From positions 119,138-150,041 of the forward strand of contig CADEDU010000007.1 in assembly GCA_902826155.1 (NCBI GenBank): a stretch of 30,904 nt of DNA. Direction: 5' to 3'. Below are positions 23,440 through 30,904 of this stretch, in pieces (within the stretch, counting starts at the first letter, position 1; every line of letters starts with the position of its first letter). This DNA comes from an uncultured beta proteobacterium (GTDB lineage: Bacteria; Pseudomonadota; Gammaproteobacteria; Burkholderiales; SG8-39). The notes under the pieces are model-generated. The model saw only the letters and a program-made list of their open reading frames with translations, was not told the DNA's origin and did not search any database. The position numbers and the translations under genes are program-made.

Positions 23440-24408
23440 TCACGGCACGGTCGTCACACCCGGCACGACGGCGCGGATCCACTCGATATAGGCCGACACC
23501 AGCATCCCGCCGCCGAGGGTGCCGAACGTGCTCGGCGCCTTGCCGGTGCCATGGCCGACGAACGTGTTGATGCCGATCACGATCCAGCGGCCGTGCCGGT
23601 CGCGTGCGAAGGACGGGCTGCCCGAATCGCCCGGCGCGAAGGTCGATTCCTCGCGATTGCCTAACGTCGCGTTCGAGACGACTGGCGGACCGATCAGGTT
23701 GCTCTCCAGCTCCGGCCCGTCGAAGTCGAACAGGAAGCCGATGCGCCGGTCGGCGTTGTCGCGCGCGAACACGAACTGATCGATGCGATTGGCGCCGACG
23801 CGCTTGACCGTCGGCGCAGCCGCGACGCGCACGCCCTCGCCGCCGAAGCCGCTCGCACCGTATCCCACGAAAGCAATGCGCTGCCCCACTCGCAGCGGCG
23901 CGTTGAGCAAAGGATAGGCGGGCACATTCTGCTCGACCGCTTCGTGCAGTTCGACGATGGCCAGATCGTGCTCCATGAGCTGGCCCGCCGCCGATCCGCG
24001 AAACTCCGGATGGACGTGGATGCGCGCGCCGTCGATCCGTTGCGATGCGTCGCCGCCGGCGTTGAGCACGTAGGCCAGCGAGTCGAGCGAAGCGTTGGCC
24101 ACGACGTGCGCGGCTGTCAGCACGTGGCGAGGCGCGATCAATACGCCGCCGAATACGCCAGCCGACGTCACCAACGCACCGACGCCACGCCACGGCGAGT
24201 GCGCGGTGTTCGGGTCCACGCGCCGCTGCGGCGAGTCGTCCACTTCGCCCTCGGGTGAGCCGGCCATGACTGCCCATGCCGCCCCCGGAGTTGCACCGGC
24301 CAAGCCGATCCCAAGCATGTGACGCAACATCGCGCGGCGCCGCGCAGGCGCAGACGCATCGTGCGGACCGCGATGACGACAACCACCTGGCACAAGATCG
24401 ATTGACAT
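23440..24408 (-). CDS. Exported trypsin-like serine protease
   Basis: This 322-residue S1-family peptidase has the complete triad: His101 in LTAAHVV, Asp148 in EHDLAIVEL and Ser262 in APGDSGSPSF. The N-terminus has ARRRAMLRHMLGIGLAGATPGAAWA (about 22-46), a signal-peptide-like segment with a twin-arginine-like RRR run, so it is probably exported. It could start later, at the Met within that segment. The domain starts near GVGALVTSAGVFGGVLIAP. The surroundings give no substrate. It is convergent with coxG, and 132 bases separate it from the divergent amidase gene. A secreted housekeeping or defensive protease is likely; the role is inferred. Confidence 0.88.
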   Translation of the reverse strand: MSIDLVPGGCRHRGPHDASAPARRRAMLRHMLGIGLAGATPGAAWAVMAGSPEGEVDDSPQRRVDPNTAHSPWRGVGALVTSAGVFGGVLIAPRHVLTAAHVVANASLDSLAYVLNAGGDASQRIDGARIHVHPEFRGSAAGQLMEHDLAIVELHEAVEQNVPAYPLLNAPLRVGQRIAFVGYGASGFGGEGVRVAAAPTVKRVGANRIDQFVFARDNADRRIGFLFDFDGPELESNLIGPPVVSNATLGNREESTFAPGDSGSPSFARDRHGRWIVIGINTFVGHGTGKAPSTFGTLGGGMLVSAYIEWIRAVVPGVTTVP

Positions 24409-24540
24409 GCGCCGAGCGTAGCAGCGGCGCTCGCGCATGGATGCCCAGGACGATCGCGCCTTTGCGGCATCAGTGCGATGTGGCACATTCGCAGGCGCAA
24501 GGTCCCTCCCCCTCACGCCACGCTTGCGCGGAGCTTTCCG

Positions 24541-25827
24541 ATGAGCCAACCCAACGAACTGTGCCGGCTGAGCGCCACCGAGGCCGCTCAACGTCTTGCG
24601 CGCCGTGAACTCACCGCCGAGCGCTACGTGCGCGCGCTGCTCGAACGCATCGACGAACGCGAGCCACAGGTGCAGGCGTTCGCCCACGTCGGGCGCGAGC
24701 AGGTGCTGCAGGCAGCCAAGGCGCTCGACGCCGGGCCGATCAGGGGGCCGCTGCATGGCCTGCCGCTCGGTGTGAAGGACATCTTTGAGACCTACGACAT
24801 GCCCACGCAGGGCGGCTCGAACGTCTATACCGGTTTTCACGGTGCGATCGATGCGGCCTGCGTCGCCTCACATCGGCATGCAGGCGGACTGGTGATCGGC
24901 AAAACCGTCACCACGGAGCTGGCGACGTTCCCGCCGAACAAAACGCGCAATCCGCACAACCTCGAGCACACCCCGGGCGGATCATCGTCGGGTTCGGCCG
25001 CCGGTGTCGCCGACTTCATGTTTCCGCTGGGCACCGGCACCCAGACGCTCGGCTCGACCATCCGGCCCGCGGCGTTCTGCGGCGTGGTGAGCTACAAGCC
25101 GACCTACAACCTGATCCCCAAGAAAGGCGTGTGGAACAGCGCCGATTCGCTCGACACGGTTGGCGTGTTCGGCCGTACCGTGCCCGATTGCGCGTTGTGG
25201 GTGGCCGGCGTGATGCGCTACGACGCGCTGCGCGTGCCGCAGTCGGTGAGCGCACCGCGCGTCGGCATCTGCCGCACATTCGAGTGGGACCACGCCACGC
25301 CCGAGATGAAAGCGTGCCTCGAGGGCGCAGGCAAGAAACTCGCTGCGGCCGGCGCACAGGTGCGTGAGGTGAGCCTGCCGCAGGCGTTCGCCGGCATGCT
25401 CGCCGCGCAAACGCTGGTGGGATTGTGGGAGACCGGGCGTTCGTTCAGCGACGAATGCATTCGCGCCGGCGAGAAATTGCGCCCGGAACTGTTCGAGCGA
25501 TGCGGCAAAGGCTTCGAAGTCGAGCCGGCCGACTATCACCGCGCACAGGTGCTGGCGCGGCAATGCCGCATGATGTTCCCCGACGTGCTCGGTGAATGCG
25601 ACGTGCTGCTCGCACCCGCCGCGCCGGGCGAAGCACCCAAAGGCATGCCCACCGGCAATCCGGTGTTCAATCAGGTGTGGACGTTCATGCACGCGCCGTG
25701 CGTGGCGATTCCGGCGGGCAAGGGTCCCAACGGGCTGCCGCTGGGCCTGCAGGCGATCGGTCGGCTCGATGACGACGCCCGCACGCTCGCCGCGGCACAC
25801 TGGATCCATCAGCATCTCGCATCGTGA
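24541..25827 (+). CDS. Amidase signature family enzyme
   Basis: This 428-residue cytoplasmic amidase has the Ser-cisSer-Lys triad: Lys79 in LGVKDIF, the cis-serine region TPGGSSSGSAAG (about Ser149), and nucleophile Ser172 in GTQTLGSTIRPAAFCG. The latter sequence is the QTxGSxIRPAAF type of the family. It hydrolyses a carboxamide to acid and ammonia. ATG 24541 has GGAG 9 bases upstream; an in-frame ATG at 24478 adds a basic, Pro-rich stretch without homology. It begins a five-gene plus-strand run with a Bug binding protein, a flavin oxidoreductase, an alpha/beta hydrolase and an enoyl-CoA hydratase. The amide substrate is probably the growth substrate of that route, but unidentified. Confidence 0.92.
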   Translation: MSQPNELCRLSATEAAQRLARRELTAERYVRALLERIDEREPQVQAFAHVGREQVLQAAKALDAGPIRGPLHGLPLGVKDIFETYDMPTQGGSNVYTGFHGAIDAACVASHRHAGGLVIGKTVTTELATFPPNKTRNPHNLEHTPGGSSSGSAAGVADFMFPLGTGTQTLGSTIRPAAFCGVVSYKPTYNLIPKKGVWNSADSLDTVGVFGRTVPDCALWVAGVMRYDALRVPQSVSAPRVGICRTFEWDHATPEMKACLEGAGKKLAAAGAQVREVSLPQAFAGMLAAQTLVGLWETGRSFSDECIRAGEKLRPELFERCGKGFEVEPADYHRAQVLARQCRMMFPDVLGECDVLLAPAAPGEAPKGMPTGNPVFNQVWTFMHAPCVAIPAGKGPNGLPLGLQAIGRLDDDARTLAAAHWIHQHLAS

Positions 25828-25904
25828 CTCGCTGAGCGACTCGTGCGCGACTCGAGCGCGGCTTGGCGCGAGATGCCCGGTCTCATCGCAACAAGGAGGT
25901 GGCC

Positions 25905-26888
25905 ATGTTCAATCGTGCACTGACGAGCGTGATGCGAGCCCTGCTCGGGCTGGCGGTGAGTGCCGGCTGCGTGATGCAGGCCAGCGCGCAGACCTACCCG
26001 GTCAAGCCGATCAAATTCATCGCGCCGTTCCCGCCCGGTGGCTCCACCGACACGCTGTCGCGCCTGCTCGCGCTGAAGCTCGCCGATGGGCTGGGTCAGC
26101 CGGTCACCGTCGAGAATCGTCCTGGCGCGGCAGCGATGATCGGCCTGGAAGCGGCGGCAAAGAGTCCAGCCGATGGCTACACCATCACGCTCGGCTCCAG
26201 CACCATGGCCACCAATCCGCATCTGTACAAGCGCGTGCCGTTCGACGCGCAGACCGATTTCATGCCGATCTCGCTGGTGGCCTCCTCCGGTTCGGTGCTG
26301 GTCGTGCATCCATCGGTCAACGTGACCAGCGTGAAAGAGCTGATCGAACTGGCCAAGTCCAAACCGAGTCAACTCAATTTCGGCTCGGGCGGCAAAGGCG
26401 TGACCTCGCATGTCGCCGGCGAGATGTTCCAGACCATGACCGGCACGAAGATGGTCCACGTGCCCTACAAGGGCTACGGCCAGGCGCAGCAGGATCTGGT
26501 CGCGGGCCAGGTGCAGCTCGCGTTCGGCGACATGGCGCCGGCGATTCCGCAGATCCGCAACGGCAAGCTGCGCCCGCTTGCCGTCACCACCGAGAAGCGC
26601 CAGCCCGCGTTGCCCGACGTGCCGACGATGATCGAGGCGGGCATCCCCGGCTTCACCACCGAGATCTGGTGGGCGCTCCTGGTGCCGCGCGCCACGCCGC
26701 GTGACATCGTCAATCGGCTCAACGACGAGGTGGGCAGGATCATGAAACTGCCCGATGTGCAGACGCGCTACGAAAATCTCGGCTTGAACATCAAGCACAC
26801 CACGCCGGAGTTCGTGCTCGATCTACTGAAGGATGAGACCGTCAAGCGCGGCGAGTTGCTGCGCAAGGCGGGAATACAACCGGAATAG
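25905..26888 (+). CDS. Bug-family (TTT) periplasmic substrate-binding protein
   Basis: This is a tripartite tricarboxylate transporter binding protein, the family hugely expanded in betaproteobacteria. The 327 residues start with a signal peptide (core LLGLAVSAGCVMQASA, cleavage near residue 28). The mature part has the family hallmarks YPVKPIKFIAPFPPGGSTDTLSR, NRPGAAAMIGLEAAAKSPADGYT, MTGTKMVHVPYKGYGQAQQDL and DVPTMIEAGIPGF. AGGAGG at 25892-25897 lies 7 bases before ATG 25905, so the shorter start is right. No TctA/TctB membrane genes are near, which is normal for Bug proteins; they may serve shared permeases or act as sensors. The gene sits between the amidase and flavin enzyme, so it probably binds the pathway substrate. 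Confidence 0.94.
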   Translation: MFNRALTSVMRALLGLAVSAGCVMQASAQTYPVKPIKFIAPFPPGGSTDTLSRLLALKLADGLGQPVTVENRPGAAAMIGLEAAAKSPADGYTITLGSSTMATNPHLYKRVPFDAQTDFMPISLVASSGSVLVVHPSVNVTSVKELIELAKSKPSQLNFGSGGKGVTSHVAGEMFQTMTGTKMVHVPYKGYGQAQQDLVAGQVQLAFGDMAPAIPQIRNGKLRPLAVTTEKRQPALPDVPTMIEAGIPGFTTEIWWALLVPRATPRDIVNRLNDEVGRIMKLPDVQTRYENLGLNIKHTTPEFVLDLLKDETVKRGELLRKAGIQPE

Positions 26889-26902
26889 AAAGAAAGTCCC
26901 GC

Positions 26903-28030
26903 ATGCGCCTTGGATATTTCACGATGCCGGTGCACCCGTTGCACCGCAGCCATACCCAGACCCTCAAGGAGGATCGCGAGACGATCATCCTGGCCGATCA
27001 ACTCGGATTCCACGATGCGTTCGTCGGCGAACACATCACCGACCAGGCCGAGAACATCACCAACAGCATGCTGTTCCTGGCGACGCTGATTCATTCGACC
27101 AAACAGATCAAACTGGGCACCGGCACTTGCAACCTGTCGCAGATCCACCCGACCATCATCGCCGCGCAGGCCGCGATGTTCGATCACCTCGCCGAGGGCC
27201 GCTTCATTCTCGGCGTGAGTCCGGGCGCGTTGCCATCCGATGCCGAGGCGATCGGCATCCTGCATGAAGACCGCAACAAGATGTTCGCCGAGGCGGTCGA
27301 CGTGATCACGCAGATCTGGGAGCGCGAGCCGCCCTACGACATCGACATTCCCGGCAGCCGCTTTAAGGTGACCACGCGCACCACGCTCGATCCGAAGATC
27401 GGCACCGGCATCCTGCCCAAGCCGTTCCAGAAACCGCGCCCGGAGATCGTCGGCACGGTGGTCGCGCCGTTCTCCAAAGGAGTGATCCAGATGGGCATGA
27501 AGGATTTCCATCCGCTCTCGGCGAACTTCCTGCTGCCGCACTGGCTGCCTTCGCATTGGCAGAACTACGCCGAAGGCAAGGCCAAGGTGGGCATCAAGGC
27601 GAGCATCGAGGATTGGCGCGTGGCGCGCACCATCTTCGTCGCCGACGACGAGAAGGTCGCGGCCGACTACGGCCGCTACAACATGAACAGCCCGTATCGC
27701 TTCTACTACAGCCAGCTGCAGACCAAGCTCACCAAAGGCAAGCGGCACGTGGTGTTCAAAGAGTCCGCCGAGCAGCCCGATGAGGAGATCACCTACGAGT
27801 TCGTGCTCGACCGGTTGTGCATGTACGGTACCGTCAACAAGGTGGTCGATCAGATCCTGGCGTTGCGCGAGAAGATCGGCGATTTCGGTGAGCTGGTGTA
27901 CGCGGGCATGGACTGGGTCGACGAGAAGCTCGCCCGGCGCTCGATGGAGCTGATGGCCACCGAGGTCATGCCGCGGGTCAATGCCGCGATCGCGAAAGAG
28001 AAGCACCAGCCGGTCGCGGCGGCAAAGTAA
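26903..28030 (+). CDS. LLM-class flavin-dependent oxidoreductase
   Basis: This 375-residue TIM-barrel enzyme is of the bacterial luciferase-like monooxygenase class. The first strand MRLGYFTMPVHP, the helix region RETIILADQLGFHDAFVGEHITD, KLGTGTCNLSQIHPTIIAAQAAMFDHLAEGRFILGVSPGA and the following RNKMFAEAVDVITQIW are canonical and would bind FMN. Such enzymes insert oxygen with FMNH2 from a separate reductase, though some members are plain oxidoreductases. No flavin reductase gene is visible here. It follows the Bug gene by 14 bases and precedes the alpha/beta hydrolase by 55. A Baeyer-Villiger or heteroatom-type oxygenation is plausible in this operon; the substrate is not determined. Confidence 0.92.
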   Translation: MRLGYFTMPVHPLHRSHTQTLKEDRETIILADQLGFHDAFVGEHITDQAENITNSMLFLATLIHSTKQIKLGTGTCNLSQIHPTIIAAQAAMFDHLAEGRFILGVSPGALPSDAEAIGILHEDRNKMFAEAVDVITQIWEREPPYDIDIPGSRFKVTTRTTLDPKIGTGILPKPFQKPRPEIVGTVVAPFSKGVIQMGMKDFHPLSANFLLPHWLPSHWQNYAEGKAKVGIKASIEDWRVARTIFVADDEKVAADYGRYNMNSPYRFYYSQLQTKLTKGKRHVVFKESAEQPDEEITYEFVLDRLCMYGTVNKVVDQILALREKIGDFGELVYAGMDWVDEKLARRSMELMATEVMPRVNAAIAKEKHQPVAAAK

Positions 28031-28085
28031 GCGCACAGCCTGGCAACGACTGCGCCATCAACACCCATTCCAACGGAGGAGGCCG

Positions 28086-28880
28086 ATGTACATCCAAGCC
28101 AACGGCATCAAGTTCCACGTCGCGATCGACGGCCCTGAAGGCAAACCCTGCGTCACCTTCGTCACCGGCATCGCCAACGACCACACGCTGTGGAACGCAA
28201 GCGTCGCGCCGCTCGCGCGCGACTATCGCTTGATCCGTATCGACACGCGCGGCCACGGACTGACCGAGGCCACGCCTGCGCCCTACTCGCTCAAGCAGCT
28301 TGCCGATGACGTGATCGCGGTGTGGGACGCGATGGGCGTCGACCGCTCCACGCTGGTCGGTCTGGGTCTGGGTGGGATCGTGGTGAGCGAGGTCGCGCTT
28401 GCCCATCCGCATCGGATTCGCGGCCTGGTGCCGGTGAGCTGCCGGGCAAAGATGACGCCGCAATACGATGGCATCTGGCCGCCGCTTTTGGACGCCGCCA
28501 CCAAGGCCGGAAGCGTCGAAGCGGTCGCCGACATGACGATCTCGCGCTGGTTCTCCGAAGCGTTTCGCACCGAAAACCCCGCAGTGATGAAGGAGGTGCG
28601 CGATGCCATTCTGCGCACCCGGCTCCAGGGCTATCTCGGCTGCATCGCCGCGATCCGCACGCTCGGACACTTCGACCGGCTCAAGGACCTGCGAATGCCG
28701 GTGCTGTACGTGAGCGGTGAACGCGATCTGGTCGGCGCGCCGGGCGAGGTGATGCAGGAGATGTGCAACGCGACGCCGAACACCACGCACGTCGTGCTGC
28801 CGGGTGCCACGCACATCTCAGTGGTAAGCAACGCGCCGGCGTTTACCGCGGCGATGCAAGCATTCCTCGCGCGAGTCTGA
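28086..28880 (+). CDS. Alpha/beta hydrolase-fold protein lacking the nucleophile serine
   Basis: This 264-residue alpha/beta-hydrolase-fold protein resembles 3-oxoadipate enol-lactone hydrolases: MYIQANGIKFHV, RLIRIDTRGHGLTEAT, DDVIAVWDAMGVDRSTLVGLG, VLYVSGERD and VLPGATHISVVSNAPAF. Acid Asp214 and His243 are present. The nucleophile elbow, normally G-x-S-x-G, reads GLGLGG (92-97), so the nucleophile position is Gly94 (codon GGT at 28365). Serine hydrolase chemistry is therefore unlikely; a non-hydrolytic or pseudo-enzyme role is possible. A Ser codon AGT differs by one base, so a mutation or sequencing error cannot be excluded. ATG 28086 is set by GGAGGAGG just upstream. The stop is followed after one base by the hydratase gene. 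Confidence 0.85.
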   Translation: MYIQANGIKFHVAIDGPEGKPCVTFVTGIANDHTLWNASVAPLARDYRLIRIDTRGHGLTEATPAPYSLKQLADDVIAVWDAMGVDRSTLVGLGLGGIVVSEVALAHPHRIRGLVPVSCRAKMTPQYDGIWPPLLDAATKAGSVEAVADMTISRWFSEAFRTENPAVMKEVRDAILRTRLQGYLGCIAAIRTLGHFDRLKDLRMPVLYVSGERDLVGAPGEVMQEMCNATPNTTHVVLPGATHISVVSNAPAFTAAMQAFLARV

Positions 28881-28881
28881 A

Positions 28882-29706
28882 ATGGCACCGATCACCGCAC
28901 AAGGCAAGGAATCGCTCGCCGCCGGCCTGGTCGCCGAGCGCGATGCGCAGTGTCCGGGTCTGCTCACCCTCACCATCGATCGCATCGACGATCTGAATCG
29001 TCTGACACCGGAGGCGCTGGCGAGCCTGGGGTCGACAGCCGAGCGGCTGCGCGAGGATCGCAGCGTCAACGTCGTGCTCATCACCGGCGCGGGCCGCGAG
29101 TATTTCTCGATGGGCATCCTCAATCCGGCGATCCGCGCGAGTTACAGCAAGGACGAGATCGTCACGCTGGTGCGCAACGCCAATCGCACGTTCGACGCGG
29201 TCGAGGCACTGCCGCAACTGGTGATCGCCGCGATCAACGGCACCGCGCTGGCCGGCGGCGTCGAGCTGAGCCTCGCCTGCGATCTGCGCTATGCCGCCGC
29301 GCACGCGTCGATGACCATGCCCGAGGCGACCTGGGGCGGATTTCCTGGCGCCGGAGCGCCAGTGCGTCTGCCCATGTTCGTGGGCCGCGCGCGGGCGCTC
29401 GAGTTGATCTGCACCGGCCGAACGATCGACGCAGCCGAGATGGAACGGCTCGGTATCGTGCAAGGCGTGTTCGCCAGCGCGTCGTTCAGCCAGGACGTGT
29501 CGAGCGTCGCGCGGCGAATCGCCGAGAGCGGCCCGCTCGCCGTGCGCGGTGCCAAGCGGATCGTCAGTGCGCGGCAGGACCCCGGCTTCAAGGCCGCACG
29601 CGAGCTGTCCGATGCGCTGCGTACCGCGCTGGAGTGGAGCCACGACGTCGACGAAGGCATCGCAGCCCACAAGGAACAGCGCAAGCCGCGATTTGTCGGA
29701 CGCTGA
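28882..29706 (+). CDS. Enoyl-CoA hydratase/isomerase family (crotonase) protein
   Basis: This 274-residue crotonase-fold enzyme acts on CoA thioesters. The oxyanion-hole regions are EYFSMGIL and INGTALAGGVELSLACDLRYAAAHASMTMPEATWGGFPG. Both glutamates used by true hydratases are at the expected places (Glu128 in GGVELS and Glu148 in MPEAT), so hydration or isomerisation is possible. The N-terminal 20 residues are an unremarkable extension. It starts one base after the hydrolase stop without a strong ribosome-binding site, implying translational coupling. It is last in the amidase operon, and a hairpin follows at 29737. No acyl-CoA ligase or transferase is in this operon, so CoA activation must occur elsewhere. 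Confidence 0.92.
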   Translation: MAPITAQGKESLAAGLVAERDAQCPGLLTLTIDRIDDLNRLTPEALASLGSTAERLREDRSVNVVLITGAGREYFSMGILNPAIRASYSKDEIVTLVRNANRTFDAVEALPQLVIAAINGTALAGGVELSLACDLRYAAAHASMTMPEATWGGFPGAGAPVRLPMFVGRARALELICTGRTIDAAEMERLGIVQGVFASASFSQDVSSVARRIAESGPLAVRGAKRIVSARQDPGFKAARELSDALRTALEWSHDVDEGIAAHKEQRKPRFVGR

Positions 29707-29736
29707 CCGTCGAGCGTTGATCGCCGGACACGGCTC

Positions 29737-29750
29737 GCGCGGCCCCGCGC
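29737..29750. terminator. Hairpin between convergent hydratase and secreted-protein genes
   Basis: GCGCG and CGCGC form a 5-bp stem around a GCCC loop in the 45-base gap between two convergent stops. There is no T run; the role is tentative. Confidence 0.3.
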
Positions 29751-29751
29751 C

Positions 29752-30504
29752 TCACTGCTGGTACAGCGTGTAGTGCATCCCCTCCTCCCCGTCTTGCGGG
29801 AGGATGAAAGTTCCCGTGAGCGTCACGTGCGTGAGGTCGGACTCGGCGTCGTACTGCGCCGCGACGATGCGCGCGTTCAGATCGGGGCAATGCTCGACGC
29901 TCGCGCCACTGCCGAGTTGCCGCGTGCAGGTGGCGAAACTCAGCGCAGTGGGCGGCACGACGGTGGTTCCAGCGCGCGTCACGCTCACCACCGGAAAGGA
30001 CTGCTTGTCGAAGTAGCCTTCGGTGGCGGCAATGCGGTACTCACCGCAGCGCGAGCTGAAGGAGACGCTGCGCCGCTGCGGTTGCAGCAGGCTCGACCAG
30101 CCGATGCGCGACACCTCTGCGATCGAGCGCGCCTGCAGCGCACCGAAATCATCGCCGTGCACGATACGCAGCGACCGTCCGCCCGCTTCGCACACGATCC
30201 ACACGTACTGACCCGGATCGCGCGCCACGGCGGCGCGGAATCGCAGCGTGCGCTCGAGTACATCATCGCTTGTAGCCGGCGCGGCATAGCCCGACACCAT
30301 GGCGCGGTGCGCATCGACCATGGCGGGAATACGCTCGGGAACGTTCGCGGAAGTAGCCGCGGGAGCTTTCGCGGGAATCTGCCCGGGCATCGCCCCGGCC
30401 TGCACTGCGAATGCAGTGGCAAGCAGCGCCGCGCATCGAGCAGCAGCCCGTACACGCCCGCGCTTGGCGCCCATCGATTGAACATCGAGTTTCCGTGCCT
30501 GCAT
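29752..30504 (-). CDS. Secreted protein of unknown function
   Basis: I do not recognise this 250-residue protein. It has a signal peptide: basic N-terminus (MQARKLDVQSMGAKRGRVR), hydrophobic core AALLATAFAVQAGA, cleavage probably near residue 38. The mature part begins with a short Pro/Ala stretch, then a globular region with four cysteines (in WIVCEAG, SSRCGEY, FATCTRQ and EHCPDLN) that could form two disulfides. It ends LTGTFILPQDGEEGMHYTLYQQ with no membrane anchor. ATG 30504 has GGGAG 7 bases upstream and is preferred over longer in-frame starts. It is convergent with the hydratase gene and has a TRAP permease gene upstream on the same strand. No function is proposed. Confidence 0.75.
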   Translation of the reverse strand: MQARKLDVQSMGAKRGRVRAAARCAALLATAFAVQAGAMPGQIPAKAPAATSANVPERIPAMVDAHRAMVSGYAAPATSDDVLERTLRFRAAVARDPGQYVWIVCEAGGRSLRIVHGDDFGALQARSIAEVSRIGWSSLLQPQRRSVSFSSRCGEYRIAATEGYFDKQSFPVVSVTRAGTTVVPPTALSFATCTRQLGSGASVEHCPDLNARIVAAQYDAESDLTHVTLTGTFILPQDGEEGMHYTLYQQ

Positions 30505-30647
30505 GACCGATCTCCCGTTCGCGCGCCCCGGCGGGACGCATGAGAGGCATGCTCGGCTCAGGTGATGCGCGCGCGACGGCGCAATTCGGTCGAAACGATG
30601 GCGCTTGCGGGTTTTTCCATGACTTCGACGCAGGCGTGTCCCGGCGC

Positions 30648-30904
30648 TTAGCCAATCGCAAGCCGGGGCAGCCACAGGCTGATCGAAGGCACGTAGGTCA
30701 GCACGACGAGCGCGATCAGCAGCGGCACGAGCCACGGCAGGATCGCCACCGTGGTGCGTTCCACGCTCAGCCCGGCCACGCGAGCGAGCACGAACAACAC
30801 CATGCCCATCGGCGGATGCAGCAGCCCGATCATGAGGTTGAGCACCATGATCAAGCCGAAGTGCACCAGATCGACGCCTAGCTGTTGCGCGATCGGCACC
30901 AGGA
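30648..30904 (-). CDS. dctM: TRAP transporter large permease (DctM), C-terminal fragment
   Basis: Only about 85 C-terminal residues of a second TRAP large permease lie in the window; its 5' part is off the right edge. The visible part has the DctM-type HFGLIMVLNLMIGLLHPPMGMVLFVLARVAG, followed by the final helix ILPWLVPLLIALVVLTYVPSISLWLPRLAIG. It is not the gene at 17162, whose end reads differently. Its DctP and DctQ partners would lie to the right. It is followed after 143 bases by the secreted unknown protein on the same strand. Family confidence is high, and the substrate cannot be known. Confidence 0.9.
   Translation of the reverse strand, partial: LVPIAQQLGVDLVHFGLIMVLNLMIGLLHPPMGMVLFVLARVAGLSVERTTVAILPWLVPLLIALVVLTYVPSISLWLPRLAIG

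Noticed and set aside
1..30904. tRNA, rRNA, CRISPR arrays, transposases, prophage genes or riboswitches
   Set aside because: Reading through the intergenic gaps, I found no cloverleaf-like, repeat-spacer or mobile-element sequence. A covariance-model scan would be needed to exclude small RNAs.

Overview
The window is dense, high-GC DNA with short intergenic gaps. Its catabolic gene families, together with a Bug-type (TTT) binding protein and TRAP transporters, suggest a free-living betaproteobacterium, probably Burkholderiales with an Alcaligenaceae-like or Comamonadaceae-like gene repertoire. This is inferred from gene content only. I saw no rRNA, tRNA, CRISPR array, transposase or phage gene. 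No intergenic stretch reaches 300 bases.

Layout: (1) 2-3196 (+): a CoA-thioester catabolic cluster with a class III CoA-transferase (5' end off the window), a protein of the HpaB/4-hydroxybutyryl-CoA dehydratase superfamily lacking two of four iron-sulfur ligands, and a CitE/HpcH-type lyase. (2) 3224-9501: a partner-switching signalling region. It has an overlapping STAS / RsbW-like kinase / CHASE2-PP2C phosphatase operon, an opposing FecR plus OmpA-like lipoprotein pair, then a second STAS protein directly followed by an NCS2 nucleobase permease. The permease carries a C-terminal tail that looks like a degenerate RsbW-type ATPase domain. (3) 9552-18478: a two-subunit hydantoinase/oxoprolinase (hyuA-hyuB, minus strand), a cupin, a DUF1989 protein and a complete TRAP transporter (dctP-dctQ-dctM). 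A duplicated hyuA 5' end forms a 44-codon ORF overlapping the hyuA start. (4) 18503-21341 (minus): an Ldh2-type dehydrogenase, a metallo-beta-lactamase-fold lactonase and a fatty acid desaturase in one run. (5) 21435-23393 (+): an orphan coxE-coxG pair. (6) 23440-24408 (minus): an exported trypsin-like protease. (7) 24541-29706 (+): a five-gene catabolic run of amidase, Bug binding protein, LLM flavin oxidoreductase, alpha/beta hydrolase without its nucleophile serine, and enoyl-CoA hydratase. (8) 29752-30904 (minus): an unrecognised secreted protein and the C-terminal end of a second TRAP large permease.

The most unusual system is region 2. A periplasm-sensing phosphatase, an RsbW-like kinase and two STAS proteins have no sigma factor beside them, while a membrane transporter carries what looks like the kinase-type partner domain. 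A working hypothesis is partner switching that acts on nucleobase transport rather than on transcription. Regions 1, 3 and 7 each combine uptake, amide or ring opening, and CoA-thioester chemistry. Their substrates cannot be read from the sequence.
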